DNA of 64,000 bases from assembly GCF_900099835.1 (NCBI RefSeq), contig NZ_FNKP01000001.1, positions 1,240,001 to 1,304,000 on the forward strand, in the 5' to 3' direction. Shown one piece after another: positions 1-9,731 of this stretch. The notes below the pieces were generated by a model, which was not told where the DNA came from, searched no databases, and saw only the letters and a list, made by a program, of their open reading frames with translations. The translations under genes and the position numbers were made by a program. The stretch's first letter is position 1. Each line of letters opens with the position of its first letter. Source of the DNA: Paraburkholderia fungorum (lineage in GTDB: Bacteria; Pseudomonadota; Gammaproteobacteria; Burkholderiales; Burkholderiaceae).

Positions 1-2
1 CC

Positions 3-1610
3 GCGCGCTTAGCGCACAACGATGGTGCGAAGCTGCTAGTTGCACCTGAACTCGCGCTGTCCGGCTATCCGCCCGAAGATCTGCTGCTGCGCCCCGCGTT
101 CTACACCGCGAGCGCCGCCGCGTTGGCCGACCTCGCCGTGCAACTCAAACCGTTCACCGGCTTGCATGTGATCGTCGGCCATCCGCTCAGAGACGTAGCG
201 CACGGCCATGGTAATGCAAACGCGCCGATCGAGCGCGGCGTGCCGCCGGTCGACACGTTCAATGCGGCGTCGCTGATCGTCGACGGGGAAGTGAAGGGCA
301 CCTATCGTAAGCAGGATTTGCCGAATACCGAAGTGTTCGACGAGAAGCGCTATTTCGCGTCCGACCCGCAGCCGTTCGTGTTCGAACTCGACGGCGTGAA
401 GTACGGCGTGGTGATCTGCGAAGATGCGTGGCATGCATCGGCCGCGCAAATGGCAAAGGCGGCCGGCGCGCAAGTCGTGCTGATTCCAAACGGCTCGCCT
501 TATCACCTGAACAAGGAAGCGGTGCGCTTCGACATTCTGCGCGCGCGGATTCGCGAGACCGGCCTGCCGATGGTCTATGTGAACATGGTCGGCGCGCAGG
601 ACGAATTGGTGTTCGACGGCGGTTCGTTCGTGCTCGACGCACAAGGCGAGCTGGTCGCGAAGATGGCGCAGTTCGAAGAAGCGACCGCGATTGTCGAATT
701 CGACAACGGCACACCGCTGCGTGCGGGAATCGCGCCGGAGCAGTCGCTCGAAGCGCAGGTGTACGCCGCGCTCGTGATGGGCGTGCGCGACTACATCAAC
801 AAGAACGGTTTTCCGGGTGCGTTGATCGGCCTGTCGGGCGGCGTGGATTCTGCGCTCGTGCTCGCGGTCGCGTGCGACGCGCTCGGCGCGGATCGCGTGC
901 GGGCGGTGATGATGCCGTCGCGCTATACCGCCGACATCTCGACCACCGACGCCGCCGAGATGGCTCGCCGCGTCGGCGTGCGCTACGACGAAATCGCGAT
1001 TGCGCCGATGTTCGACGCGTTCCGTGGCTCGCTCGCCGAAGAGTTCGCTGGCCGTGCCGAAGACGCTACCGAAGAGAACATCCAGGCCCGCATCCGCGGC
1101 ACGTTGCTGATGGCGCTGTCGAACAAATTCGGTTCGATCGTTCTGACCACCGGCAACAAGAGCGAGATGGCAGTCGGCTATTGCACGCTTTACGGCGACA
1201 TGGCGGGCGGCTTCGCGGTGATCAAGGACATCGCGAAGACACTGGTCTACAAGCTGTGCCATTACCGCAATCAGGCCACCACGTTCAGCAAGCAGGACGT
1301 GATCCCCGAGCGGATTCTGACGCGCGCTCCGTCGGCGGAGTTGCGTGAGAACCAGACCGATCAGGACAGCTTGCCCGAATACGACGTGCTCGACGCGATC
1401 ATGCGCATGTACATGGAAGAAGATCGCTCGCTCGCGGAAATCATCGCGGCGGGCTATGCGGTCGACGACGTGAAGCGTGTCACGCGGCTCATCAAGATCA
1501 ACGAATACAAGCGTCGTCAGGCGCCTATCGGCATTCGCGTCACGCATCGCGCGTTCGGACGCGACTGGCGTTATCCGATTACTTCGCGCTATACCGAACC
1601 GGTTGAATGA
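3..1610 (+). CDS. nadE: Glutamine-dependent NAD+ synthetase (5' end outside window)
   Basis: Last step of NAD+ synthesis: deamido-NAD+ is amidated in the cytoplasm, using ammonia released from glutamine. The frame is open from base 3, so the first residues lie outside the window. The N-terminal half is a nitrilase-type glutaminase domain whose catalytic triad is visible as Glu in APELALSGYPPEDL, Lys in TYRKQDLPN and Cys in VVICEDAWHA. The C-terminal half is the ATP-pyrophosphatase synthetase domain, with P-loop GLSGGVDSAL and the TTGNKSEMAVGY segment. It ends in TGA 146 nt before glnB on the same strand, a linkage that fits PII control of NAD synthesis. No frameshift is seen. Function is certain from motifs; only the start is missing. 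Confidence 0.96.
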   Translation, partial: ARLAHNDGAKLLVAPELALSGYPPEDLLLRPAFYTASAAALADLAVQLKPFTGLHVIVGHPLRDVAHGHGNANAPIERGVPPVDTFNAASLIVDGEVKGTYRKQDLPNTEVFDEKRYFASDPQPFVFELDGVKYGVVICEDAWHASAAQMAKAAGAQVVLIPNGSPYHLNKEAVRFDILRARIRETGLPMVYVNMVGAQDELVFDGGSFVLDAQGELVAKMAQFEEATAIVEFDNGTPLRAGIAPEQSLEAQVYAALVMGVRDYINKNGFPGALIGLSGGVDSALVLAVACDALGADRVRAVMMPSRYTADISTTDAAEMARRVGVRYDEIAIAPMFDAFRGSLAEEFAGRAEDATEENIQARIRGTLLMALSNKFGSIVLTTGNKSEMAVGYCTLYGDMAGGFAVIKDIAKTLVYKLCHYRNQATTFSKQDVIPERILTRAPSAELRENQTDQDSLPEYDVLDAIMRMYMEEDRSLAEIIAAGYAVDDVKRVTRLIKINEYKRRQAPIGIRVTHRAFGRDWRYPITSRYTEPVE

Positions 1611-1702
1611 GCGTCGGCATTACGCGTACCGCGCGTGAAGCCAAACTCGAAGCAAACCCGAACCACGCGCCGGATTGCCGCAATGTATCCGGCGCGGCGT
1701 AG

Positions 1703-2095
<393 letters not shown>

Positions 2096-2227
2096 AGCGC
2101 CTGACTTCGCAATAGCGTTAAAGCAAAACAGACGCACGGTTTATTTTCGCCGATACGAACTCCCGCGCACCGATCCGGTGCGGTGAATTCAAAGTCGGCG
2201 GAATAGTGGAATAAAACCGTGCGCTGA

Positions 2228-2266
2228 AATAAAAAACGGTGCAATACCCTTGCGGACATTGCACCG
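2228..2266 (-). terminator. Rho-independent terminator of the porin gene
   Basis: A perfect 9-bp inverted repeat, CGGTGCAAT at 2237-2245 and ATTGCACCG at 2258-2266, with a 12-nt loop. Read on the minus strand it is followed by T-rich sequence (complement of 2228-2236). It lies about 100 nt past the porin stop codon. Confidence 0.75.
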
Positions 2267-2325
2267 ATACGCGCCTCTCGCAGCAGCGTGAAAAAGATTC
2301 TTCTTGAAGAAGTCTTGATTGTGGT

Positions 2326-2350
2326 GCCCCGAAGAAACTTTCTTCGGGGC
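2326..2350. terminator. Strong hairpin between glnB and the porin
   Basis: Perfect 11-bp stem: GCCCCGAAGAA (2326-2336) and TTCTTCGGGGC (2340-2350) with a 3-nt loop, 12 nt past the porin stop. No long T-tract follows on the minus strand, so it may be a transcript-end or stability hairpin acting with the terminator at 2228-2266. Confidence 0.5.
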
Positions 2351-2361
2351 CCATCGTTCGA

Positions 2362-3510
2362 TTAGAACGAGTGTTGGATACCTGCGTACACGCCGGTTTG
2401 AGCGTGACCCGGCAGCGGGTTGTCCGTTGCAGCGTTCGTGCCCGGATTGTTCGCGTTCAGGCCGAAGTTTGCATTGCGGCTGTTTTGTGCCGTAGCAACC
2501 TGGATGTCAAGCAGCGTGCGCTTGGACAGGTTGTACGAACCGCCGACCGTATAGATCGTCGCATTGCCGCCGCCATTGTTCGCGTTCACGTGGTACACCG
2601 CTGCGATAAGAGCTGCAGCCGGCGTTGCTTGCCACGTCACACCGCCCCATTCGTGGTCGAGGGTAGTCGGTTGGCCCGGCAGAACACCGGTAGCACCCGC
2701 CGAACGGACAGCCTGGTAAGCAGCCTGAACCTTGAACTGGCCGAGGAACACGTTGACCAAAGCCGAGTATTCACGCGATGCCGAGAACACGCCGCCGCCT
2801 ACGTTAGCCGCGTTGATGTCGCCGACTTGCGGGCCATACAGACCGCCGTTGGCCGGATTGCGGATTTCGTCATACAGACCGCGAACCTGGAACAGCGAGT
2901 TCGTGTAGGTGATCTGTGCGCCAGCTTCGCGACCTTGAGCGGTCGAGCCATTGCCGTTCCAGCTCGTTGCGTTCGACAGAGCGTATTGACCGTAGAAGTC
3001 AAAGCCTGCGATCTTCGGCGACTGGTACGCGAAGTTGTTGCTCGATTGCGGCCAGTTGCGGCCACGAACCAGCGATGCCGACGACCAGTTGGATTGACCG
3101 AACGGGTCAAAGTCCCACACGCCGTTCGAGATGAAGAGCATGCGGCCCATCGTGAACGTACCGTATGCGTCGTTCGACAGACCAACAGTTGCCCAACGAT
3201 TGAAGAGACCGCCGCCGCCAGGACCTGCGCCCGTCATCGTGTTGAACGAGCCTTCCAACTGGAACAGAACCTTGTTGCCGCCACCGATGTCTTCAACGCC
3301 CTTCATACCCCACAGGCTCGTACCCCAGTCGCCGCTTTCTGCTTTCCAACGGTTGGTGCTTTGAGTTGCCGCACCAGTACCGCCGCCGCTCGGAACACCC
3401 GACATGTACTCGATGCCTGCATCAAGGCGGCCATACAGCGTCACGCTGCTTTGGGCGTGTGCAACAACGCCAGCTGACATCAGCGCCGCGGCGAGCAAAG
3501 CTTTCTTCAT
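2362..3510 (-). CDS. Gram-negative general porin (OmpC/Opc type)
   Basis: Outer-membrane diffusion porin, about 382 residues, the usual size for Burkholderia porins. The precursor begins MKKALLAAALMSAGVVAHAQ, a typical signal peptide cut after AHA, followed by SSVTLYGRLDAGIEY, the first beta strand of this family. The last residues GVYAGIQHSF end in the C-terminal Phe needed for BAM recognition. An ATG four codons upstream (3522) also exists, but it is part of the GGAGGAG Shine-Dalgarno at 3514-3520, so 3510 is the start. A long AT-rich upstream region probably carries its control. The gene is monocistronic, with hairpins after the stop. Confidence 0.93.
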   Translation of the reverse strand: MKKALLAAALMSAGVVAHAQSSVTLYGRLDAGIEYMSGVPSGGGTGAATQSTNRWKAESGDWGTSLWGMKGVEDIGGGNKVLFQLEGSFNTMTGAGPGGGGLFNRWATVGLSNDAYGTFTMGRMLFISNGVWDFDPFGQSNWSSASLVRGRNWPQSSNNFAYQSPKIAGFDFYGQYALSNATSWNGNGSTAQGREAGAQITYTNSLFQVRGLYDEIRNPANGGLYGPQVGDINAANVGGGVFSASREYSALVNVFLGQFKVQAAYQAVRSAGATGVLPGQPTTLDHEWGGVTWQATPAAALIAAVYHVNANNGGGNATIYTVGGSYNLSKRTLLDIQVATAQNSRNANFGLNANNPGTNAATDNPLPGHAQTGVYAGIQHSF

Positions 3511-4030
3511 CTTCTCCTCCATACCCTGTCAAAAAGTAAACCCAGTACTGCGAATGGTGCTCGGACGCAAACAACGCCGAACAGAAATCGGTACGTACCA
3601 GGGAGATTAGCGGGTGGATTGGGTCTCCTGCCGTGACGTGTAGCCTTGGGGCTATCTAGTCGTCATGCCGATCCCTCGCCGACCGGTTCTCCTCTGTGCT
3701 TTGAAGTAAAACTACTTTTAATCAACTTTGTTTTGCTACTTTGGTTACTAATTTATCAAAAATACACTTCTATGGGAGAAGAAATTAGTACCTGTCGGAG
3801 AGGGTGTCTCCAAATTGCAATAGGAATGTGCGCAATGACCCGTTGCCACATCCCCGGAAAGCGCTTAAATCCTTATCCAATAAGGGATTGATGCTTCTGG
3901 GATGGCAATCTTAAGGATTGTCACTATTGACGCTTCCGAAACGGCGGAGTAAGGCGGGGAGAGGGTAGAAAAGGTTCGCGAGGAGCGATTTTTGGGCATC
4001 GAAATACCCAGAATGCATAGGGAAACGAAA
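3511..4030. other. Intergenic region upstream of the porin
   Basis: No convincing gene. It holds the porin ribosome-binding site (GGAGGAG, 3514-3520) and an unusually AT-rich stretch near 3700-3790, compared with the high-GC surroundings. This stretch is a plausible site for porin promoter and regulator binding, but no specific operator was recognised. Confidence 0.5.
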
Positions 4031-4055
4031 CAAAAAAGGCGCTCGAAAGCGCCTT
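4031..4055 (-). terminator. Rho-independent terminator of the amino acid ABC operon
   Basis: AAGGCGCT (4036-4043), loop CGAA, AGCGCCTT (4048-4055). Read on the minus strand, the stem is followed by a run of Ts (complement of 4032-4037). It lies about 60 nt after the ATPase stop. Confidence 0.85.
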
Positions 4056-4113
4056 GTAATACTACTTCGACTACAGCCCAAATAGCGGGCTTGTAGTCAT
4101 ATTCGAGTCGATT

Positions 4114-4893
4114 TTATTTGAGGCTGCCGGAAAGGAATTGCTTAAGGCGTTCGCTTTTCGTGTTGCCGAATACTTCGTCAGGATGGCCCTGTTCTTCAAC
4201 GCGGCCTTGATGCAGAAACATCACGTGATTCGATACGTTGCGCGCGAAAGCCATCTCGTGCGTGACGACGATCATCGTGCGGCCTTCTTCGGCGAGCGTC
4301 TGCATGACCTTCAATACTTCGCCGACCAGTTCGGGGTCGAGTGCGGAAGTCGGTTCGTCGAACAGCATCACGTCGGGTTGCATCGCGAGCGCGCGCGCAA
4401 TCGCCACACGCTGCTGCTGGCCGCCCGACAGATGCGACGGGTACTGTTTTTCCAGACGCGGCGCGAGTCCCACTTTCTCGAGATATTCGCGCGCGCGTTC
4501 TTCGGCTTCCTTGCGCTTCAGACCCAGCACATTGATCGGCGCCTCGACGATGTTCTCGAGCACGTTCATGTGCGACCACAGGTTGAAATGCTGGAACACC
4601 ATCGACAGCCTGGTGCGCACGCGTTGCAACTGCTTCGGGTCCGACACGCGCAGCGCGCCGTTCTTGCCGATCTGCGTGCGGACTTCCTCACCGTCGACGA
4701 AGATGCGGCCCGAGTTCGGCTGTTCGAGAAAGTTGATGCAGCGAAGCATCGTGCTCTTGCCCGAACCGGACGAGCCGATCACGCTGATCACATCGCCGGC
4801 ATTCGCTTTGAGCGACACGCCTTTGAGCACTTCGTTATCGCCGTATTTTTTGTGAAGCTCGTCGACGAAGAGCTTCTGCTTCTTGGTGTTCAT
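4114..4893 (-). CDS. hisP: Basic amino acid ABC transporter ATPase (HisP type)
   Basis: Cytoplasmic ATPase that energises uptake of histidine or lysine/arginine/ornithine. 259 residues, the usual family length. Walker A is GSSGSGKST, the signature is [15 protein letters not shown], and Walker B is [14 protein letters not shown], followed by the H-loop His in VVTHEMAF. The insertion [20 protein letters not shown] after Walker A is typical of HisP/ArtP-type proteins. It is the last gene of a minus-strand operon, 45 nt after the hisM-like permease, and ends before a clear terminator. The exact substrate cannot be read from the sequence. Confidence 0.93.
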   Translation of the reverse strand: MNTKKQKLFVDELHKKYGDNEVLKGVSLKANAGDVISVIGSSGSGKSTMLRCINFLEQPNSGRIFVDGEEVRTQIGKNGALRVSDPKQLQRVRTRLSMVFQHFNLWSHMNVLENIVEAPINVLGLKRKEAEERAREYLEKVGLAPRLEKQYPSHLSGGQQQRVAIARALAMQPDVMLFDEPTSALDPELVGEVLKVMQTLAEEGRTMIVVTHEMAFARNVSNHVMFLHQGRVEEQGHPDEVFGNTKSERLKQFLSGSLK

Positions 4894-4938
4894 CAGGGTC
4901 CTTGACGAGCTTACTTGCAGAGGGCTTATGGCCCAGGG

Positions 4939-5652
4939 TTACTTGCCTTGCGGCCGCAGGTAAGCGAGCCAGCGACGCTCGGCGCGGCGGAATAGCCACA
5001 CGAGCGCAAAAGAAATACAGAGATAAAGGAGCGCGGCGAGACCGAATGCGTTGAACGACTGATACGTAGCCGAGTTCACGTCGCGTGCAATCTTGAGGAT
5101 GTCCGGCACGGTCGCGGTGAACGCAACGGTGGTGGCGTGCAGCATCAGGATCACTTCGTTGCTGTAGTAGGGCAGTGCGCGGCGCAGCGCCGACGGCAGA
5201 ATCACACGGCGGTACAGCGTGAACGACGACATGCCGTACGCACGGGCCGCTTCGATCTCGCCATATGGCGTGGCCTTGATCGCGCCGGCGAAAATCTCGG
5301 TGGTGTATGCGCAGGTGTTCAGCGTGAACGCGAGCAGCGTGCAATGCATGCCGTCGCGGAAAAACGCATTGGTCAGTTCGTTATTGCGGATGATTTCGAG
5401 GCTGTACAAACCGGTATAGCAAAGCAGCAACTGCACGTAGAGCGGCGTGCCGCGAAAGATGTACGTATAGAGCCACACGAGGCGGGAGAGCCACTTCTTC
5501 TTCGACACGCGCGCCACCGCGAGCGGCACCGACAGGCAGAAGCCCAGTCCGATCGACACCACCAGCAGCCACATCGTGATCGCGAGGCCGGTGAAGCGGT
5601 AGCCGTCGGTGAAGAGATAATTGCGCCAGTATTCCTGGATGATCCCGATCAT
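4939..5652 (-). CDS. hisM: Basic amino acid ABC transporter permease (HisM type)
   Basis: Inner-membrane permease of a polar amino acid importer, 237 residues. It has the HisM-family N-terminus (IQEYWRNYLFTDGYRFTGLA) and several hydrophobic segments. The EAA loop that contacts the ATPase reads EIEAARAYGMSSFTLYRRV (near residues 132-150). Its ATG overlaps the stop of the preceding permease by 4 bases (5649-5652), which indicates translational coupling and a heterodimer. The name assumes a histidine/LAO-type system; the family also includes arginine and ornithine transporters. Confidence 0.92.
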   Translation of the reverse strand: MIGIIQEYWRNYLFTDGYRFTGLAITMWLLVVSIGLGFCLSVPLAVARVSKKKWLSRLVWLYTYIFRGTPLYVQLLLCYTGLYSLEIIRNNELTNAFFRDGMHCTLLAFTLNTCAYTTEIFAGAIKATPYGEIEAARAYGMSSFTLYRRVILPSALRRALPYYSNEVILMLHATTVAFTATVPDILKIARDVNSATYQSFNAFGLAALLYLCISFALVWLFRRAERRWLAYLRPQGK

Positions 5653-6338
5653 AGATCCGCCTTTCGCACGCCGGTCGAATAACGCTTTTCGAGGTACATC
5701 AGCACGAAGTTCGACACTGTGGTGATGACGAGATAGATCGCCCCGGCAAACAGGGTGAAGAAGAAGAACCGCAGCGTGCCCTTTCCGGCGTCCTGCGACG
5801 CCTTGACCACGTCGGCGAGACCGATGATCGACACCAGCGCCGTGGCCTTGACCATCACCTGCCAGTTATTGCCGATGCCGGGCAGCGCGAAACGCATCAT
5901 CTGCGGGAACATCACGCGGGAGAACACCTGCCAGTTGGTCATGCCGTACGCCGCGCCCGCTTCGAGCTGACCGCGCGGCACCGCGAGAAACGCGCCGCGG
6001 AACGTCTCGGTGAAGTACGCGCCGTAAATGAAGCCGAGCACCGCGACGCCGGCCACGAACGGGTCGATGTCGATCTGGTCCCAGCCGAGCAGGTCGGTCA
6101 GGTTGTTCAGCCAGATCTGGATGCTGTAGAACAGCAACAGCATCAACACCAGATCGGGCACGCCGCGCACGAGCGTGGTGTACACCGTACCGATGCCGGA
6201 CGAAATTCGATTCTTCGACAGTTTCGCCGCCGCGCCGAGCAGGCCCAGCACGAAAGCGAACACCAGCGACAACACCGCCAGTTTGACGGTTTGCCAGGTG
6301 CCGTTGAGAAGCAGCGGGCCGTAGCCTTGAAGGAACAT
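5649..6338 (-). CDS. hisQ: Basic amino acid ABC transporter permease (HisQ type)
   Basis: Partner inner-membrane permease, 229 residues, beginning MFLQGYGPLLLNGTWQTVKL as HisQ/ArtQ proteins do. The frame continues 39 codons upstream, but that part is Arg-rich and unlike the family, and AAGGA lies 7 nt before the ATG at 6338. The EAA loop reads QLEAGAAYGMTNWQVFSRV. Its stop overlaps the hisM start. The binding-protein gene lies upstream on the same strand across a 350-bp gap, so it may be on the same transcript or have its own promoter. Confidence 0.92.
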   Translation of the reverse strand: MFLQGYGPLLLNGTWQTVKLAVLSLVFAFVLGLLGAAAKLSKNRISSGIGTVYTTLVRGVPDLVLMLLLFYSIQIWLNNLTDLLGWDQIDIDPFVAGVAVLGFIYGAYFTETFRGAFLAVPRGQLEAGAAYGMTNWQVFSRVMFPQMMRFALPGIGNNWQVMVKATALVSIIGLADVVKASQDAGKGTLRFFFFTLFAGAIYLVITTVSNFVLMYLEKRYSTGVRKADL

Positions 6339-6689
6339 AGGGGGTCCTTGACGATGCGTTCGCGACACACCGCGAAAGACGCGGCCAGCTCTGCGCCGCG
6401 TGGGCGGCGAGCCGGGGCTCGCGTGCTTCGCGGCGCACAGCGCACCGCTGTGCAAATCATGACTGCATGGACGTTGCCGGCCTTGCAGCGCGCTTGGTGG
6501 ACTCTCGTCCCGAACCTGGTTTGAATCTACTGCTGACGACTGTATTACGAAGCCCCGGGAAAGCCCATGCGGGCGAGCCCCGAGTGTCGCGGATGCTGCG
6601 TGTTACCTGTCACGTGCTGCTGTCGCCGGAGTTGCGCCTGGCCGGTTTGCGAGCGGACGCTGCCGGTGGCGAAGGCGCAATCTCCAGGT
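6339..6689. other. Gap between binding-protein gene and permease genes
   Basis: About 350 bp between the binding-protein stop and hisQ. No supported gene and no clear terminator were seen. The space allows an internal promoter or mRNA processing that would raise binding-protein expression relative to the permease, as is common in such operons. Confidence 0.4.
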
Positions 6690-7466
6690 TCACCGTCCAG
6701 GATAAATATCGAAGTCGAAATACTGCTTCTCGATCTTCTTGAACGTGCCGTCCTGATGAACCTGAGCCAACGCCTGATTGAACATCGCCTTCAGGTCGGT
6801 ATCGCCCTTGCGCAAGCCGATGGCCGTGCCTTCGCCGATCGTCTTCGGGTCCTTCACTTCCGGGCCGGCCCACGCGAAGCCTTTGCCGCGCGGCGTTTTC
6901 AGGAAGCCGGCGTCGGCCTGCACTTCGTCCTGCAACGCAGCGTCGAGACGGCCGGACGCGAGGTCGGCGTACACCTGATCCTGATTCTGGTAGGGCACCA
7001 CGGTCACGCCCTTCGGTTCCCACCAGGCTTTTGCGTAGGCTTCCTGGGTCGAACCCTGCTCGACGCCGACGGTTTTGCCCTTCAGCGATGCAGCGGTAGG
7101 CAGCAACGGCGAGCCTGCTTTGGCGATCATGCGGGCCGGGGCGTCGAACAGCTTGTCGGAGAAGTCGATCTGCTCACGGCGCTTGTCCGTGATGGTCAGC
7201 GACGACACGATCGCGTCGAACTTCTTGCCCTTGAGCGCCGGGATGATGCCGTCCAGATCCGATTCGACCCAGACGCACTTCACGTTCATTCGTGCACACA
7301 GTGCGCGGGTCAGATCGGCGTCGAAGCCGACCACGTCGCCGCTCGGCGCCTTCGATTCAAACGGCGGGTAGCTGGCGTCCACGCCGATGCGCACGGTTTT
7401 CCACTCTTTCGCCATCGCGCTGGTGGCCACGAACGCAAGCGCCACGCACAGTGCGAACTTCTTCAT
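6690..7466 (-). CDS. Lysine/arginine/ornithine-type periplasmic binding protein
   Basis: Periplasmic substrate-binding protein of the adjacent importer (HisJ/ArgT family), 258 residues. Signal peptide MKKFALCVALAFVATSAMA is followed by the SBP_bac_3 domain: VRIGVDASYPPFESKAPSG at the N-terminal ligand site, GFDADLTRALCARM, and SSLTITDKRREQIDFSDKLF. Two Cys (in ALCARMNVKCVW) are positioned like the HisJ disulphide pair. It is the first gene of the importer cluster. The basic amino acid preference is inferred from overall resemblance to HisJ/ArgT; the exact ligand is uncertain. Confidence 0.92.
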   Translation of the reverse strand: MKKFALCVALAFVATSAMAKEWKTVRIGVDASYPPFESKAPSGDVVGFDADLTRALCARMNVKCVWVESDLDGIIPALKGKKFDAIVSSLTITDKRREQIDFSDKLFDAPARMIAKAGSPLLPTAASLKGKTVGVEQGSTQEAYAKAWWEPKGVTVVPYQNQDQVYADLASGRLDAALQDEVQADAGFLKTPRGKGFAWAGPEVKDPKTIGEGTAIGLRKGDTDLKAMFNQALAQVHQDGTFKKIEKQYFDFDIYPGR

Positions 7467-8096
7467 GTTTCTCCTGGATCAAACTGATCGTCGTGATGGC
7501 TCGAACTCGACGACCGCCGGCGTTTCGCCGACCGTCGCTATTCTAGGCGGTCAAAATTGTCGTGCCGCGCGGGATGCGCCCGGGTGCCGCCGACGGCTTT
7601 CCGATGCATCAAGGAAGCCTGGGGTGGGTCGCAAAGCCCGGTGCGATAAGGCTGCGCCGCCGCTGCGATGTTGCTGCGATCTCGTCGCGACCGACCTGGC
7701 TAGACTCCGTCGGCGCGCGGTGAGCGCCCACGCGTATCGAAAAGCGCGGTATTTTACCCGAAGAGCGGCGGGGCGCCAGTCTGGTGCGCGGGCGATGGCA
7801 AACTCGTGGCCGCGCTCGTTGTGTATGCGCGACGCCGGGCGCTTTGCGGCGGCTATCGGGGCGTCTCTCGGGGCGGCGTTTTGTCCGCAGCCGTGACGCC
7901 GGGGGCCGCGAGGTGTCGGCAACCTTGTCTGCGTTTGAGACCGTTTTCGACCGGACAAGCGAAGCGGCCCACTAGCCGCCGCCCGATTGCACGGATTTAT
8001 AGGACGGTCCGGTGCGTTCTCGCCCGATTGTTTAGCGCGGCCGCTGCCCCTACATTCTCGACATCGCTATTTAACTATCAGATTGGGAGCCCCACC
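7467..8096. other. Divergent intergenic region, binding protein / pirin
   Basis: 630 bp, high GC, without a supported gene; the open frames here are Arg/Ala-rich and unlike known families. It must contain the promoters of the binding-protein gene (leftward) and the pirin gene (rightward). No repeat or regulator site stood out. Confidence 0.4.
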
Positions 8097-8807
<711 letters not shown>

Positions 8808-8889
8808 GCATGCCGTTCATCGCGTGAGCGATGAACCATGACGCTAAAGCGGCGCGAACCCCGGCCTGCCGGATCGATGCACAAACAGA

Positions 8890-8918
8890 AACGCCACGGA
8901 AAATTCCGTGGCGTTTTT
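8890..8918. terminator. Bidirectional terminator, pirin / Spy-like gene
   Basis: Perfect 12-bp stem AACGCCACGGAA (8890-8901) and TTCCGTGGCGTT (8904-8915), then TTTTT on the plus strand. On the minus strand a shorter T run follows. It separates two convergent genes. Confidence 0.85.
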
Positions 8919-8971
8919 GCATTCGCCGGACGGCTGCGGAAGCCCGCCCGGCGTTGCAGGAAAACCGCTTA

Positions 8972-9511
8972 TTAGTTCGCGGCCGGCGCCGACGCTGCGC
9001 CCTTATGATCACGATGTTCCCAGCGTTCGCGCATATGCTCGTGACGCGATTCCATCTTCGCAAAGCGCTGCTTCAACGCCGTGCTGACGGTAGTCTTCTG
9101 CTGGTCGTTCAGGCCGTTGTAGAACTTGAGCCACGCGTCGGTGGTTTGCTGGCGCAGTTGCGCATCTTTCTGCTCGACCTGCTGATGCGCGGCGGCCATG
9201 GCGTTCAGATCCAGGATCGGCTGTTGCTGCGCAGCCTTAAACTGGTCCTTGATCTGCTCGTGATTGGCGCGCATGGCTTCGTGACCCTGCTTCATCGTGT
9301 CGAGCGCCGCTTGCCACTGCTTTTCCTGATCGGCGTTCAGCTTCAGCTGGTCGTGCAACTGGGTCAGTTGCTTCATGAAGTGGCCGTGCCAGCCGCCGGG
9401 GCCGCCGTGACCCGCCTGACCGGCAGGCTGGGCGGCATAGGCGGCGCCAGCGCCAATGGCGAGGGCGGTGGCGGCAACGGCGAGAACGCGCGACATCTTT
9501 TTGGTGGACAT
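8972..9511 (-). CDS. Spy/CpxP-family periplasmic LTXXQ protein
   Basis: Small periplasmic helical protein of the Spy/CpxP type, about 179 residues. The signal peptide runs from MSTKKMSRVL to AGAAYA. The mature part is His-, Gln- and Met-rich (GHGGPGGWHGHFMKQLTQLH) and has two helical repeats of the family type (LNADQEKQWQAALDTMKQ and LNDQQKTTVSTALKQRF). AAGGAG precedes the ATG at 9511, so upstream in-frame codons are not used. It is divergent from an OmpR/EnvZ-type pair, the same layout as cpxP next to cpxRA, which suggests a chaperone or feedback protein for envelope stress. That role is inference. Confidence 0.85.
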   Translation of the reverse strand: MSTKKMSRVLAVAATALAIGAGAAYAAQPAGQAGHGGPGGWHGHFMKQLTQLHDQLKLNADQEKQWQAALDTMKQGHEAMRANHEQIKDQFKAAQQQPILDLNAMAAAHQQVEQKDAQLRQQTTDAWLKFYNGLNDQQKTTVSTALKQRFAKMESRHEHMRERWEHRDHKGAASAPAAN

Positions 9512-9632
9512 GTAAGGCTCCTTGTAATGGAATAGCCGACGATGCAACCGGTAATGTGTTTCGGCCTGCATTCGGTAAGACACAGCGTAGAGAAGCCCGG
9601 TCATCGCTGTGTTACGCGGCGTGCCACCGCTA

Positions 9633-9647
9633 TTACGGAGAATTACG
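9633..9647 (-). promoter_or_regulatory. CpxR-like direct repeat facing the Spy-like gene
   Basis: On the plus strand ATTACGGAGAATTACG places two TTACs 10 bp apart. On the minus strand this is GTAA-N6-GTAA, the form of the CpxR box, oriented toward the Spy-like gene about 120 bp away. A further GTTAC lies at 9611-9615. Confidence 0.45.
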
Positions 9648-9660
9648 TGCGCCTTTCACC

Positions 9661-9675
9661 GTAACACCCGGTAAC
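9661..9675 (+). promoter_or_regulatory. CpxR-like direct repeat facing the two-component genes
   Basis: GTAACACCCGGTAAC: two GTAAC half-sites exactly 10 bp apart, on the plus strand 57 bp before the response regulator start. This mirrors the minus-strand repeat at 9633-9647 and suggests a shared autoregulated operator. Confidence 0.45.
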
Positions 9676-9731
9676 CCTTGAAGGGTGCTGGTTAACAAAA
9701 ACCATTCCTGCTGCGCGTTAAACTTCAATCC

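Noticed and set aside
7797..7812. TGGCAAACTCGTGGCC as a sigma-54 promoter upstream of the pirin gene
   Set aside because: GG-N10-GC spacing fits, but the -12 part is TGGC rather than TTGC, the -24 part is TGGCAAA, and it is almost 300 bp from the start. Probably chance.
7551..7958. Open frames on both strands between the binding-protein and pirin genes
   Set aside because: Arg/Ala-rich products typical of high-GC noise, and no Shine-Dalgarno or homology.
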